A DNA stretch of 64,000 nt from Falsihalocynthiibacter sp042445055 (GTDB taxonomy: Bacteria > Pseudomonadota > Alphaproteobacteria > Rhodobacterales > Rhodobacteraceae), in contig NZ_CP170339.1 of NCBI RefSeq assembly GCF_042445055.1, positions 2,852,001 through 2,916,000 on the forward strand, given 5' to 3'. The notes beneath the pieces are model-generated. The model was not told the DNA's origin. It was given only the letters and a program-made list of their open reading frames with translations, and ran no database searches. The translations under genes and the position numbers were made by a program. Below, in pieces: positions 18,340 through 26,892 of this stretch; the stretch's first letter is position 1; every line of letters starts with the position of its first letter.

Positions 18340-18378
18340 TTTTCGGTTTTGCTGTTGTAAACAGGGTAGAACCGAAAA
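18340..18378 (+). repeat. Inverted repeat upstream of the OmpA-like gene
   Basis: TTTTCGGTT at 18340-18348 and AACCGAAAA at 18370-18378 are perfect 9-base inverted arms separated by 21 bases, just upstream of the lipoprotein start at 18395. It could fold as a leader hairpin, serve as a terminator for ada, or be an operator. Confidence 0.4.
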
Positions 18379-18394
18379 TTGAAAGTAGTTTGAC

Positions 18395-19045
18395 ATGACA
18401 CGCACGAAATCCTCCCTCCTCCTCGCAAGTGGTGCCGTTCTTGCGCTCGCAAGCTGTACGGATCCTGCATATGTGACGGGAACCAACATGAACAAAGAGA
18501 AAAACGGCGCGATGATCGGCGGGCTGATCGGGGGCATCGCAGGCGCAGTCACGGGTGGCCCCAAAGAAGCCGCCATCGGTGCAGCAGCAGGCGCGATTGT
18601 CGGAACCGCAATCGGTGGCGTCCTTGCCGCACAACAAAAAGATCTGGAGCAGTCTCTGAACAATAGTCAAATCGACGTGGTTAACACCGGCTCAGAACTC
18701 GTTGTTGTCATGCCGCAAGGGCTTCTTTTTGACTCAGATAGCTTTACGGTCAAACCAGGCTTGTACGGAGAATTGAACGCTCTCGCTGCTAACCTGAACC
18801 AATATCCAGAATCCACAGTCACCGTATACGGCCACACCGATAACACTGGCACCGCTGAACATAACTTGACGCTCTCGCAAAAGCGTGCGGACGCCGTAAA
18901 AAGCTATGTTGTTGGCAGCGGCGTCTCTGGCGGACGTATTTCCGCGGTTGGCAAGGGCGAAGACAGCCCCGTGGCAAGCAACCTGACCGAACAAGGCAAA
19001 GCACAAAACCGCCGCGTCGAGATTGTGATTACACCGACAACATAA
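18395..19045 (+). CDS. OmpA family lipoprotein with glycine zipper
   Basis: A 216-residue outer-membrane lipoprotein. The lipobox ALASC puts the lipidated Cys at position 21. Residues about 38-78 form a glycine-zipper segment (repeated GG/GA pairs such as IGGLIGGIAGAVTGG). The C-terminus (about 100-212) is an OmpA peptidoglycan-binding domain with YGHTDNTG and NRRVEI motifs. It resembles YiaD-type proteins that link the outer membrane to peptidoglycan. It is monocistronic, with a clear hairpin after its stop. Confidence 0.92.
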   Translation: MTRTKSSLLLASGAVLALASCTDPAYVTGTNMNKEKNGAMIGGLIGGIAGAVTGGPKEAAIGAAAGAIVGTAIGGVLAAQQKDLEQSLNNSQIDVVNTGSELVVVMPQGLLFDSDSFTVKPGLYGELNALAANLNQYPESTVTVYGHTDNTGTAEHNLTLSQKRADAVKSYVVGSGVSGGRISAVGKGEDSPVASNLTEQGKAQNRRVEIVITPTT

Positions 19046-19054
19046 TTCACCAAC

Positions 19055-19079
19055 GAGGGGCGGGAACACTCCGCCCCTC
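19055..19079 (+). terminator. Hairpin terminator after the OmpA-like gene
   Basis: GAGGGGCGG at 19055-19063 and CCGCCCCTC at 19071-19079 form a perfect 9-bp GC-rich stem with a 7-base loop, starting 10 bases after the stop codon. The following sequence is only weakly T-rich. Confidence 0.65.
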
Positions 19080-19154
19080 AATTCGGCGATGGTTGCCAAT
19101 CAGAATGAGTGGTCATATATTTTTACCAATTCGCTTCGCACAATTGGACCGCTA

Positions 19155-19922
19155 ATGCCGTTTCAGAAAATTCAATCCGAGAAACTTTCGCACTCCGTCG
19201 TTGATCAGATAGAGCGCCTTATCCTGCGTGGTATTTTGCGTCCAGGCGAGCGCCTCCCGTCTGAGCGCGAACTTGCGGAGCGAATGGGCGTATCACGGCC
19301 AAGCTTGCGTGAAGCAATTGCCGAGTTGCAAAACTCTGGGCTTCTCACCAGTAAAGCAGGGGCCGGCATCTATGTATCCGAGGCGCTTGGCTCTGCGTTT
19401 TCTTCGGCATTGGTGCAGCTTTTCGGACGGCACGACGAAGCGTTCTTTGATTATGTTGCGTTTCGACGGGATATGGAAAGCATGGCCGCAGAGCGTGCCG
19501 CCGAGTACGGATCGGATGTGGACCGCGAAGTCATCAACCAGCTATTCCTAAAAATGGAAGCGGCACACACCAAGCGCAACCCAACCGAGGAGGCCGCGCT
19601 GGATGCGGAGTTTCACCTCTCGATCATTGAGGCCAGCCACAATTCAGTGATGCTTCACATGATGCGCGCGATGTACGAGCTGCTTCGCGAAGGTGTGTTC
19701 TATAACCGCCAAATCATGTTCAAACAGCGCGTAACCCGCGACACTCTACTTGAACAACACCGCGCAATCAACGAAGCGATACAGGCGCGCGATCCAATCG
19801 CCGCCAAGGCCGCCACCGTTGCTCACCTCGATTATGTCGAAAGCTCGCTATTCGAGAAGGAGCGAGCCGACAAAAATGAGGCCATCGCCAAACAACGTTT
19901 AGAGCAAGAACTGCGCCGTTAA
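19155..19922 (+). CDS. FadR/GntR family transcriptional regulator
   Basis: A 255-residue regulator. The winged helix-turn-helix at about 12-75 shows the GntR pattern LRPGERLPSERELAERMGVS followed by RPSLREAI. The C-terminus (about 90-235) is an all-helical FCD ligand domain, with the usual E-F-H-L-S-I-I-E-A-S-H-N metal-site sequence. This architecture matches PdhR/LldR-like regulators of organic-acid use. The ATG at 19155 is preferred because the conserved N-terminus starts there. Its 3' end overlaps the LysR gene's stop by 4 bases (convergent). Target genes are not evident. Confidence 0.88.
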   Translation: MPFQKIQSEKLSHSVVDQIERLILRGILRPGERLPSERELAERMGVSRPSLREAIAELQNSGLLTSKAGAGIYVSEALGSAFSSALVQLFGRHDEAFFDYVAFRRDMESMAAERAAEYGSDVDREVINQLFLKMEAAHTKRNPTEEAALDAEFHLSIIEASHNSVMLHMMRAMYELLREGVFYNRQIMFKQRVTRDTLLEQHRAINEAIQARDPIAAKAATVAHLDYVESSLFEKERADKNEAIAKQRLEQELRR

Positions 19923-20791
19923 GTACCGATCGCGTTGACTAACTGACTTACGAAACGTGCCGCAGCAATCGGCAGCGGCCGCCCCTCGATCTGACAGAGT
20001 GCGATTTCACAGCGTGGCAGCGCCTGAAGGATTCCGACCTGTCCGCCAAAGTTCTGAACCATATCGGCATCAAGAGCGCGCGTCGGCCAGAATTGAAGTG
20101 TAGGCTTGGGGAGCGTGCTCGGCGCAACGAGGAAGTCCGCTTCAAGCGCGGGTAGCACATTCAATCTCGACTGCGCGAAATGAGCGTCAAGAAGTTGCCT
20201 AAGGCCGGTGCCTTTGGTTGGGAAAATCACATCATGATCTTCAAGCTCATGCGGGAACAAAACTGTTTTGCTGCCCTTGGCCAAAACAAGCGAAATTGAA
20301 CCGCGCTCAGCCGCCAGCATTTCAATGCCCGAGCGGCTGCGTGGCTCAAGCATCAGACCCAAATCAGCAGAACCGTTGAGCAAGAGATCTCCGATTCCCT
20401 CACGGTCACTGGTCACGATCGAAAAATTCACCCTTGGGTGGGCTTCTCTGAAGTCGTTAATCTGCTTGGGCAAGAATCCCGAGGCGAACGGAGCGCTTAC
20501 GGCAAGGTTTACGTGGCCGATTCTGACTCCTTTGAGGTCCGCAACGATTCCATTTGCGCGATCTATTTCAGCAAGGTGCCCAATAAAGTGGCGATGGTAT
20601 ATTTCACCGACAGTAGAGAGCCGAACCCCCACCGAAAGACGGTCAAAAATCTCGGCCCCCAACTCATCCTCGATGCTCTTGACCTGTCTAACAAGGGATG
20701 AAGGAGAAATTCCCAATAATTCCGATGCCTTACGGAATGATCCCTGCTCTGCGATCAGCTTGATAGCGCGATAGATTTGAAGGTGACGCAC
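19919..20791 (-). CDS. LysR family transcriptional regulator
   Basis: A 290-residue LysR regulator with an N-terminal helix-turn-helix (about 1-60; GSFRKASELLGISPSSLVRQ) and a periplasmic-binding-protein-like effector domain (about 90-285). The start is GTG, with AAAGG upstream. It is divergent from urtA, and a 17-bp palindrome lies 20 bases upstream of its start, which is a common place for an autoregulatory LysR site. It may control the urea transporter operon; this is inference from arrangement only. Confidence 0.88.
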   Translation of the reverse strand: MRHLQIYRAIKLIAEQGSFRKASELLGISPSSLVRQVKSIEDELGAEIFDRLSVGVRLSTVGEIYHRHFIGHLAEIDRANGIVADLKGVRIGHVNLAVSAPFASGFLPKQINDFREAHPRVNFSIVTSDREGIGDLLLNGSADLGLMLEPRSRSGIEMLAAERGSISLVLAKGSKTVLFPHELEDHDVIFPTKGTGLRQLLDAHFAQSRLNVLPALEADFLVAPSTLPKPTLQFWPTRALDADMVQNFGGQVGILQALPRCEIALCQIEGRPLPIAAARFVSQLVNAIGT

Positions 20792-20810
20792 GGTGTTGCC
20801 TTTCTTGCGC

Positions 20811-20827
20811 GTTGCAGATATTGCAAC
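20811..20827. promoter_or_regulatory. Probable LysR-type operator
   Basis: GTTGCAGATATTGCAAC is a perfect palindrome (6-base arms, 5-base centre) and contains the LysR-box form T-N11-A. It lies in the lysR-urtA divergent region. More TTGC/GCAA half-sites follow at about 20830-20855. Confidence 0.6.
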
Positions 20828-20899
20828 ACATTGCTTCTTATTTAGTTACAGACAGCAACGCAATGCCTACCTAACCCTATTTCCTGAGCGCGGATCAGT

Positions 20900-20912
20900 A
20901 CCGTGCCACGGT
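20900..20912. repeat. 13-bp palindrome before urtA
   Basis: ACCGTG-C-CACGGT is a perfect inverted repeat ending 17 bases before the urtA start codon. It could be a repressor site or a small hairpin near the ribosome binding region. Confidence 0.4.
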
Positions 20913-20929
20913 TCAATAGGGAAAAAGAC

Positions 20930-22195
20930 ATGATGAAGAAACTCCTCTCTACTGCCGCTGTTGCTGCTACATTGGCAACCGCTGCGCAGGCCGACATCAA
21001 AGTTGGCATTCTCCACTCACTTTCCGGCACTATGGCGATCTCTGAGACGACCCTCAAAGACACCATGCTGATGCTCATCGAACAACAGAACGCCAAAGGC
21101 GGCGTGAACGGCGAAATGCTGGTTCCTGTTGTTGTTGATCCAGCGTCCGACTGGCCGCTCTTTGCGGAAAAAGCACGCGAGCTTCTGACGGTTCACGAGG
21201 TCGACGTTATGTTCGGCAACTGGACATCGGTTTCGCGTAAATCGGTTCTTCCGGTGATCGAAGAACTGAACGGCCTGCTGTTCTACCCCGTTCAATATGA
21301 GGGCGAAGAAAGCTCCAAGAACGTGTTCTACACGGGCGCCGCTCCGAACCAACAAGCAATTCCCGCGACGGATTACTACCTCGACGAATTGGGTGTTGAG
21401 AAATTCGCGCTGTTGGGAACTGACTATGTTTACCCGCGCACAACAAATAAAATTCTTGAGCAGTACCTCAAAGACAAAGGCATCGCAGAAGAAGATATCT
21501 TTGTGAACTACACACCATTCGGTCATTCCGACTGGTCCAAAATCGTTGCTGACGTTGTGGCGCTCGGTGCAGACGGCAAGAAAGTCGGCGTAATCTCGAC
21601 AATCAACGGCGATGCGAACATCGGTTTCTACAAAGAGCTTGCCGCCGCAGGTGTTTCCGCTGACGACATTCCAGTTGTAGCGTTCTCGGTTGGTGAAGAA
21701 GAGCTTTCCGGCCTCGATACGGCAAACCTTGTTGGTCACCTCGCAGCTTGGAACTATTTCCAATCCGCAGAAGCCGAATCCAACACAGCATTCATCGACG
21801 CATGGAAAGCCAAAATGGGCGACGAGCGCGTCACAAACGACCCAATGGAAGCGCATTACATCGGCTTTAACATGTGGGTGAACGCCGTTGAAGCAGCGGG
21901 TACAACTGACGTGGACGCGGTTCGTACGGCTATGTACGGGCAGGAATTCCCAAACCTTACAGGCGGCACAGCGGTTATGTTGCCTAACCACCACTTGGCG
22001 AAACCTGTACTAATTGGCGAAATCCAAGAGGACGGCCAATTCGACATCATCAGCCAAACAAGCGAAGTTCCTGGCGATGCATGGACAGATTTCCTACCTG
22101 AATCTGCGGTTCTCAAGTCCGATTGGAAAGACCTAGGTTGCGGCATGTACAACACCGAAACTGAAACCTGTGTTCAGCTAAAATCCAACTACTAA
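20930..22195 (+). CDS. urtA: Urea ABC transporter substrate-binding protein
   Basis: A 421-residue periplasmic binding protein. A signal peptide (about 1-22, ending AAQA) precedes DIKVGILHSLSGTMAISE. The sequences LLFYPVQYEGEESSKNVFYTG and APNQQAIPA are characteristic of UrtA rather than general branched-chain amino-acid binders. It is the first gene of urtABCDE and delivers urea to UrtB/UrtC. The ATG at 20930 begins the signal peptide, so it is preferred over an upstream start at 20903. A weak hairpin after the gene may reduce expression of the downstream genes relative to the binding protein. Confidence 0.93.
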   Translation: MMKKLLSTAAVAATLATAAQADIKVGILHSLSGTMAISETTLKDTMLMLIEQQNAKGGVNGEMLVPVVVDPASDWPLFAEKARELLTVHEVDVMFGNWTSVSRKSVLPVIEELNGLLFYPVQYEGEESSKNVFYTGAAPNQQAIPATDYYLDELGVEKFALLGTDYVYPRTTNKILEQYLKDKGIAEEDIFVNYTPFGHSDWSKIVADVVALGADGKKVGVISTINGDANIGFYKELAAAGVSADDIPVVAFSVGEEELSGLDTANLVGHLAAWNYFQSAEAESNTAFIDAWKAKMGDERVTNDPMEAHYIGFNMWVNAVEAAGTTDVDAVRTAMYGQEFPNLTGGTAVMLPNHHLAKPVLIGEIQEDGQFDIISQTSEVPGDAWTDFLPESAVLKSDWKDLGCGMYNTETETCVQLKSNY

Positions 22196-22212
22196 GAACT
22201 CACGAAACAAAC

Positions 22213-22236
22213 GGAGGGGGCGCTCGCGCCCTCTTC
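22213..22236 (+). terminator. Weak intercistronic hairpin, urtA-urtB
   Basis: GGAGGGGGCG at 22213-22222 and CGCCCTCTTC at 22227-22236 pair with several G-T wobbles around a 4-base CTCG loop, followed by a pyrimidine-rich run. This looks like a partial terminator or stabilising hairpin rather than a full stop, since urtB follows 29 bases later. Confidence 0.4.
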
Positions 22237-22265
22237 TTCCCCAAGATTTACCCCGACAGGCTCCC

Positions 22266-24221
22266 ATGAAAACCCAACTCTTCGCGCTCTTTGTGGCATT
22301 TCTGCTCGCGGTTTCGCCCTTTGCGGCATCAGCCCAAAGCGATGAAATACATGAAATTCTAAACACGCATGAGGCCATTATCGCCAAAAGCTCCCGCAAA
22401 ACGGTTGAGCCAGCGATTGCGGCCTTACGCGACAGTGGCGCCCCAGAAGCGCAGCGCGTCCTTGAGACATGGCAGGGCAAAGAACTCTGGCAAGTAAAAG
22501 ACAGCAAGCTGTTCGTAACCGCGCGCAAGGATGACAGTGGAAACTACGATATCTTTGATGTCATTACCAAAGAGCCCCTCGGAAACGTCGAAAAGGGCGC
22601 AATTGATCAGATCAAACCCAACTCTGGCGTGCGCGGCCTACTGGGAGCGGCGCTGGTTCAGTTTCAACTAATGGACGCCGATATCGAAAAGCGTCGCGAG
22701 GCGCTGGTCGCTATCGGCCGAGATGCCAATGCAAGCCACCTTCCCGCGCTACGTGGCGCGATTGAGGGTGAAACTGACCCAGCATTGAAGGTCGAAAAAA
22801 TCCGACTAGAACGCCTGCTTTCCACACAGTACGAAACGGATACCGCCCAGCGCATCGAAGCGATTAAGTCCTTCAAGGGCGACCTAGGTGTCGACATTCG
22901 CGGCGCGCTTAACCCGATCTTAAGCACCAAACGTGTAGCGGTATTGGGTGAGGCCGACGGCAATATCGCCAAGCAACTCATTGTTGGGGATGATCTAAGC
23001 CCCGAAGAGGCATACGCCCTACTCGAAGCTGAAGGGCTTGCGCCTGCTGTTCCAACTAAGGATGAAATCCGGATCGCACTATCCGAGAACATCGCCGAAG
23101 GGCGCGTCGGCGGCGTACCCGTGGCACAACTCTCAACAGATGCAGCGCGCGAAAAAGCATATGCGGAACTTGCCGATCAGGGCCTAGTGCCGCCGCTTGT
23201 GACCGTAGCCCAGCAGCGCGCCACAATTGCTTCGCATAATTACTACGATATTTATGACGAGTCCGACCCTGCGATCACCACGGCTGCGAATGATACGCTG
23301 CACGGGATCGAAGTAAACGTCGGCATCAGTCAGGCAGTGGACCTTACGCTTGATGGATTGTCGCTGGCCTCAATCTATTTCCTCGCGGCGATTGGCCTTG
23401 CGATTACGTTTGGCGTGATGGGCGTAATCAACATGGCGCACGGCGAGTTCATCATGATGGGTGCCTATACGGGCTATGTGGTTCAGCAAATCATCCCCGA
23501 CTACACACTGTCCCTCATCGTCGCGCTGCCTGCGGCGTTCTTGGTGACGTTCGCAGCGGGTGTCGCGATGGAACGGCTTGTTATTCGCTGGCTCTACAAC
23601 CGCCCACTGGAAACGCTGCTTGCGACCTTCGGGATTTCGGTTGCCTTGCAACAACTGGCCAAAAACATCTTTGGCACTCAGGCGCGCCCGCTTACATCGC
23701 CGAGCTGGCTCGATGGCGCACTAACTATCAATGACGTGATCTCGATAAGCTACATTCGGATTGCCATCTTTGTGCTCGCGCTGATCTTCCTCATGCTATT
23801 CCTCTTTATCATGAAGAAAACCCGCCTCGGCCTCGAAGTGCGCGCCGTAACGCAAAATCCGCGCATGGCCTCCTCAATGGGGATCAACCCAGACCGTATC
23901 AACATGCTTACATTCGGGCTTGGCTCTGGTATCGCGGGTATCGCCGGGGTCGCGATCGGGCTTTTCGCCAAGGTCACGTCGGAGCTTGGGAGCGACTATA
24001 TCGTTCAAAGTTTCATGACCGTTGTTGTGGGCGGTGTTGGTAATATCTGGGGCACGCTTGCCGGTGCGGTTCTGATCGGTGGCTTCCAGAAGTCGGTTGA
24101 GTGGCTTAACCCATCGAACACCCTCGCGGCTCAGACCTACATGATTATCTTTATCATCATATTCATCCAGTTCCGCCCCAAAGGGATTATCGCCCTCAAA
24201 GGCCGCGCGGCAGGAGATTGA
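22266..24221 (+). CDS. urtB: Urea ABC transporter permease UrtB
   Basis: A 651-residue permease, long because of the N-terminal extension typical of UrtB. Residues 1-23 are a signal peptide. Residues about 24-350 form a soluble, helical region outside the membrane whose role is unknown. Residues about 360-640 are the LivH-like permease with multiple membrane helices (GVINMAHGEFIMMGAY is the family hallmark). It pairs with UrtC to form the channel. It is followed by urtC after only 4 bases. Confidence 0.94.
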   Translation: MKTQLFALFVAFLLAVSPFAASAQSDEIHEILNTHEAIIAKSSRKTVEPAIAALRDSGAPEAQRVLETWQGKELWQVKDSKLFVTARKDDSGNYDIFDVITKEPLGNVEKGAIDQIKPNSGVRGLLGAALVQFQLMDADIEKRREALVAIGRDANASHLPALRGAIEGETDPALKVEKIRLERLLSTQYETDTAQRIEAIKSFKGDLGVDIRGALNPILSTKRVAVLGEADGNIAKQLIVGDDLSPEEAYALLEAEGLAPAVPTKDEIRIALSENIAEGRVGGVPVAQLSTDAAREKAYAELADQGLVPPLVTVAQQRATIASHNYYDIYDESDPAITTAANDTLHGIEVNVGISQAVDLTLDGLSLASIYFLAAIGLAITFGVMGVINMAHGEFIMMGAYTGYVVQQIIPDYTLSLIVALPAAFLVTFAAGVAMERLVIRWLYNRPLETLLATFGISVALQQLAKNIFGTQARPLTSPSWLDGALTINDVISISYIRIAIFVLALIFLMLFLFIMKKTRLGLEVRAVTQNPRMASSMGINPDRINMLTFGLGSGIAGIAGVAIGLFAKVTSELGSDYIVQSFMTVVVGGVGNIWGTLAGAVLIGGFQKSVEWLNPSNTLAAQTYMIIFIIIFIQFRPKGIIALKGRAAGD

Positions 24222-24225
24222 TCCA

Positions 24226-25458
24226 ATGAACAACAGCTTTTTCGCCCGCAATCCTTCCGTCCTTATCTTCATCGCCTGCCTTGCGTTCTTTACGCTGGTG
24301 ATCTCAATCCTGTCCGAGGGGTTTGGCGTGGGGCTGGTCTCTACAAGCTTCGTAAAAACGCTCGGCAAAACACTTTGCCTCTGTTTGATCGCGCTGGCCA
24401 TGGACCTTGTCTGGGGATACTGCGGCATCCTATCGCTCGGGCACTTCGCGTTCTTTGGAATCGGCGGTTATATGATCGGCATGTGGCTCATGTTCGCGCG
24501 CACCGAAATCATCGTGGCCTCATCCCTTGCCGAAGCCGAAATTCCACCGACAGCCCAAGAAGTCTCGGACGCTATCGGCAACCAAATCTTCGGCGTTGTG
24601 GGCGGCTCTGACATCCCACTGATCTGGGCATTCGCGGACAACCTAGCCATTCAACTTGCACTTGTTGTGTTGGTTCCTGGGATACTCGCGGCAGTATTTG
24701 GCTGGCTCGCGTTTCGAAGCCGCGTAACGGGTGTGTATCTTTCGATCCTTACACAAGCGATGACCCTCGCCCTATCTCTGTACCTTTTCCAAAATGAAAG
24801 CGGGTTGCGTGGTAATAACGGCCTCTCTGGCCTGCAGAACCTTCCCGGCCTTGATGACGTACCACAATCTGCGGTGTCGCTCTGGTTCTTCTGGGCATCG
24901 GCCTTGGCGCTTGGGCTGGGATATCTTCTCTCGGCTTGGGTCGTGTCCGGCAAATTCGGCAGCGTTATTCGCGGTATCCGTGACGACGAAGCCCGCGTGC
25001 GCTTTTTGGGCTATTCGGTCGAGGGGTATAAGCTCTTTGTTTTCACACTCACGGCTGTAATTGCCGCGATTGCGGGCGCGCTCTATTACCCTCAGGCTGG
25101 AATTATCAATCCGGGTGAAATTGCTCCCATCGCTTCGATCTACCTTGCGGTATGGGTCGCGATTGGTGGGCGCGGGCGGCTCTATGGGGCGGTGATTGGT
25201 GCGGCCCTCGTTTCGCTACTTTCCACTTGGTTCACCGGTGGGCAAGCGCCTGACATCCCACTTGGTTTCTATACAATTCAATGGGTTGATTGGTGGCTCG
25301 TGCTCCTAGGCCTCTCGTTTGTTGCGGTAACACTCTTCGCGCCTCGCGGCATTGGTGGACTGTTTGACTATTACTCGGGCCGCTTTGCCCCCAATCGGCA
25401 TGGCGCGGACCTCGGCCCAGATGCGGGATCCTTGCGTGAACAGGAGGCGCAAAAATGA
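24226..25458 (+). CDS. urtC: Urea ABC transporter permease UrtC
   Basis: A 410-residue LivM-like permease with about ten hydrophobic segments. Family landmarks include WGYCGILSLGHFAFFGIGGY and the cytoplasmic loop GIRDDEARVRFLGYSVEGYK, which contacts the ATPases. It works with UrtB as the second membrane half. Its last 4 bases overlap urtD, indicating coupled translation. Confidence 0.94.
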   Translation: MNNSFFARNPSVLIFIACLAFFTLVISILSEGFGVGLVSTSFVKTLGKTLCLCLIALAMDLVWGYCGILSLGHFAFFGIGGYMIGMWLMFARTEIIVASSLAEAEIPPTAQEVSDAIGNQIFGVVGGSDIPLIWAFADNLAIQLALVVLVPGILAAVFGWLAFRSRVTGVYLSILTQAMTLALSLYLFQNESGLRGNNGLSGLQNLPGLDDVPQSAVSLWFFWASALALGLGYLLSAWVVSGKFGSVIRGIRDDEARVRFLGYSVEGYKLFVFTLTAVIAAIAGALYYPQAGIINPGEIAPIASIYLAVWVAIGGRGRLYGAVIGAALVSLLSTWFTGGQAPDIPLGFYTIQWVDWWLVLLGLSFVAVTLFAPRGIGGLFDYYSGRFAPNRHGADLGPDAGSLREQEAQK

Positions 25459-26195
25459 GAACACTTCTCGAAGTATCGGGCGTTTCGGTTTCATTTGATG
25501 GGTTCAAGGCCATCAACAACCTCAGCTTCCAAATCGCCGACGCAGAATTGCGCGCCGTCATTGGGCCAAACGGTGCGGGAAAAACGACGTTTATGGACAT
25601 CGTTACCGGCAAAACCCGCCCCGACGAGGGCCGCGTAATCTTTGGTGAGAAATCAATGTCCCTTCTGCGCATGTCCGAGGCCAAGATCGCCCAAGCTGGT
25701 GTGGGGCGCAAATTTCAACGTCCAACCGTGTTCGAAGACCAAAGCGTTTTTGACAATCTCCTCTTGGCGCTCAAGAAGAACCGTAGTCCGTTTTCGGTGC
25801 TTTTCTACAAGAAGTCCGAGGAGGATACCCAAAAAGTCCGTGATCTCGCGGAGCAAATCGGGCTTTCGGACCAGCTTCACCGACATTCGGGCGAGCTTTC
25901 TCATGGCCAGAAACAATGGCTTGAAATCGGGATGCTCTTGGCGCAGGAACCGCGCCTTCTGTTGGTTGATGAACCCGCTGCGGGCATGACACTTGCCGAG
26001 CGCGAGCAAACGACTGATATCCTAGTCGAGGCCGCGAAAACCCGCGCCGTTGTCGTTGTTGAGCATGACATGGAGTTCGTCCGGCGCCTCAACTGCAAAG
26101 TAACCGTCCTTCACGAAGGTTCGGTTCTCGCCGAAGGAAGCCTCGATCACGTTACCGCCAACCAAGACGTCATCGACGTTTATCTGGGACGATAA
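25455..26195 (+). CDS. urtD: Urea ABC transporter ATP-binding protein UrtD
   Basis: A 246-residue ABC ATPase of the LivG type. Walker A is GPNGAGKTTF, the signature is LSHGQKQWLEIGM (a known UrtD variant of LSGGQ), and Walker B is LLLVDEPAAGM. It pairs with UrtE to power the UrtBC channel. It overlaps urtC by 4 bases, and urtE begins 1 base after its stop. Confidence 0.94.
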   Translation: MRTLLEVSGVSVSFDGFKAINNLSFQIADAELRAVIGPNGAGKTTFMDIVTGKTRPDEGRVIFGEKSMSLLRMSEAKIAQAGVGRKFQRPTVFEDQSVFDNLLLALKKNRSPFSVLFYKKSEEDTQKVRDLAEQIGLSDQLHRHSGELSHGQKQWLEIGMLLAQEPRLLLVDEPAAGMTLAEREQTTDILVEAAKTRAVVVVEHDMEFVRRLNCKVTVLHEGSVLAEGSLDHVTANQDVIDVYLGR

Positions 26196-26196
26196 A

Positions 26197-26892
26197 ATGC
26201 TGGAAATCAAAGACCTAACATTACACTACTCGGGCTCTCAAATCCTGAATGGTATCGACCTGTCTGCGGAAACAGGAAAAGTAACCTGCGTGATGGGAAC
26301 AAATGGGGTCGGCAAAACCAGCCTACTCAAAGCAATTTCGGGCACGCATCACCGCACCGGTGGCCTCTATCGGCTGAACGGTGAAGAGCTAGCAAAACCG
26401 CCAGCGCATGTTCTCGCCTCCAAAGGCGTGGGGTATGTGCCGCAGGGGCGCGATGTGTTCCCGTTAATGACCGTTCGTGAGAATCTGGAAACGGGCTTTG
26501 CTTGCCTTCCGAAATCCGATCACATGGTTCCCGATCATATCTTCGAACTGTTTCCGGTCCTCAAAGAAATGGAAGGGCGGCGCGGCGGTGATCTCTCGGG
26601 TGGACAGCAGCAACAACTCGCGATTGCACGCGCATTGGTGACGAAACCGAAGCTCTTGTTGCTTGATGAACCAACCGAAGGCATCCAGCCGAATATCATT
26701 CAACAAATCGGTCGTGTAATCGAATACCTACGCGATCAAGGCGATATGGCGATCATACTTGTCGAGCAATATTTTAGCTTTGCTTATGATCTCGCAGATG
26801 CGTTCTGTGTGCTGACGCGCGGCTCGGTTTCCCTATCTGGATCAAAGAAAGACCTCGCGAAATCTGAGCTTATCAAGTCGGTGTCTGTTTAG
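26197..26892 (+). CDS. urtE: Urea ABC transporter ATP-binding protein UrtE
   Basis: A 231-residue ABC ATPase of the LivF type. Walker A is GTNGVGKTSLL, the signature is LSGGQQQQLAIARAL, and Walker B is LLLLDEPTEGIQPNI. It completes the transporter. Unlike many bacteria, no urease structural genes follow; instead a response-regulator gene lies on the opposite strand and overlaps its stop by 4 bases. Confidence 0.94.
   Translation: MLEIKDLTLHYSGSQILNGIDLSAETGKVTCVMGTNGVGKTSLLKAISGTHHRTGGLYRLNGEELAKPPAHVLASKGVGYVPQGRDVFPLMTVRENLETGFACLPKSDHMVPDHIFELFPVLKEMEGRRGGDLSGGQQQQLAIARALVTKPKLLLLDEPTEGIQPNIIQQIGRVIEYLRDQGDMAIILVEQYFSFAYDLADAFCVLTRGSVSLSGSKKDLAKSELIKSVSV

Noticed and set aside
21017..21994. 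Long open frame (325 codons) on the minus strand opposite urtA
   Set aside because: It has no recognisable domain and lies wholly within a well-supported gene; codon bias of urtA creates such antisense frames.
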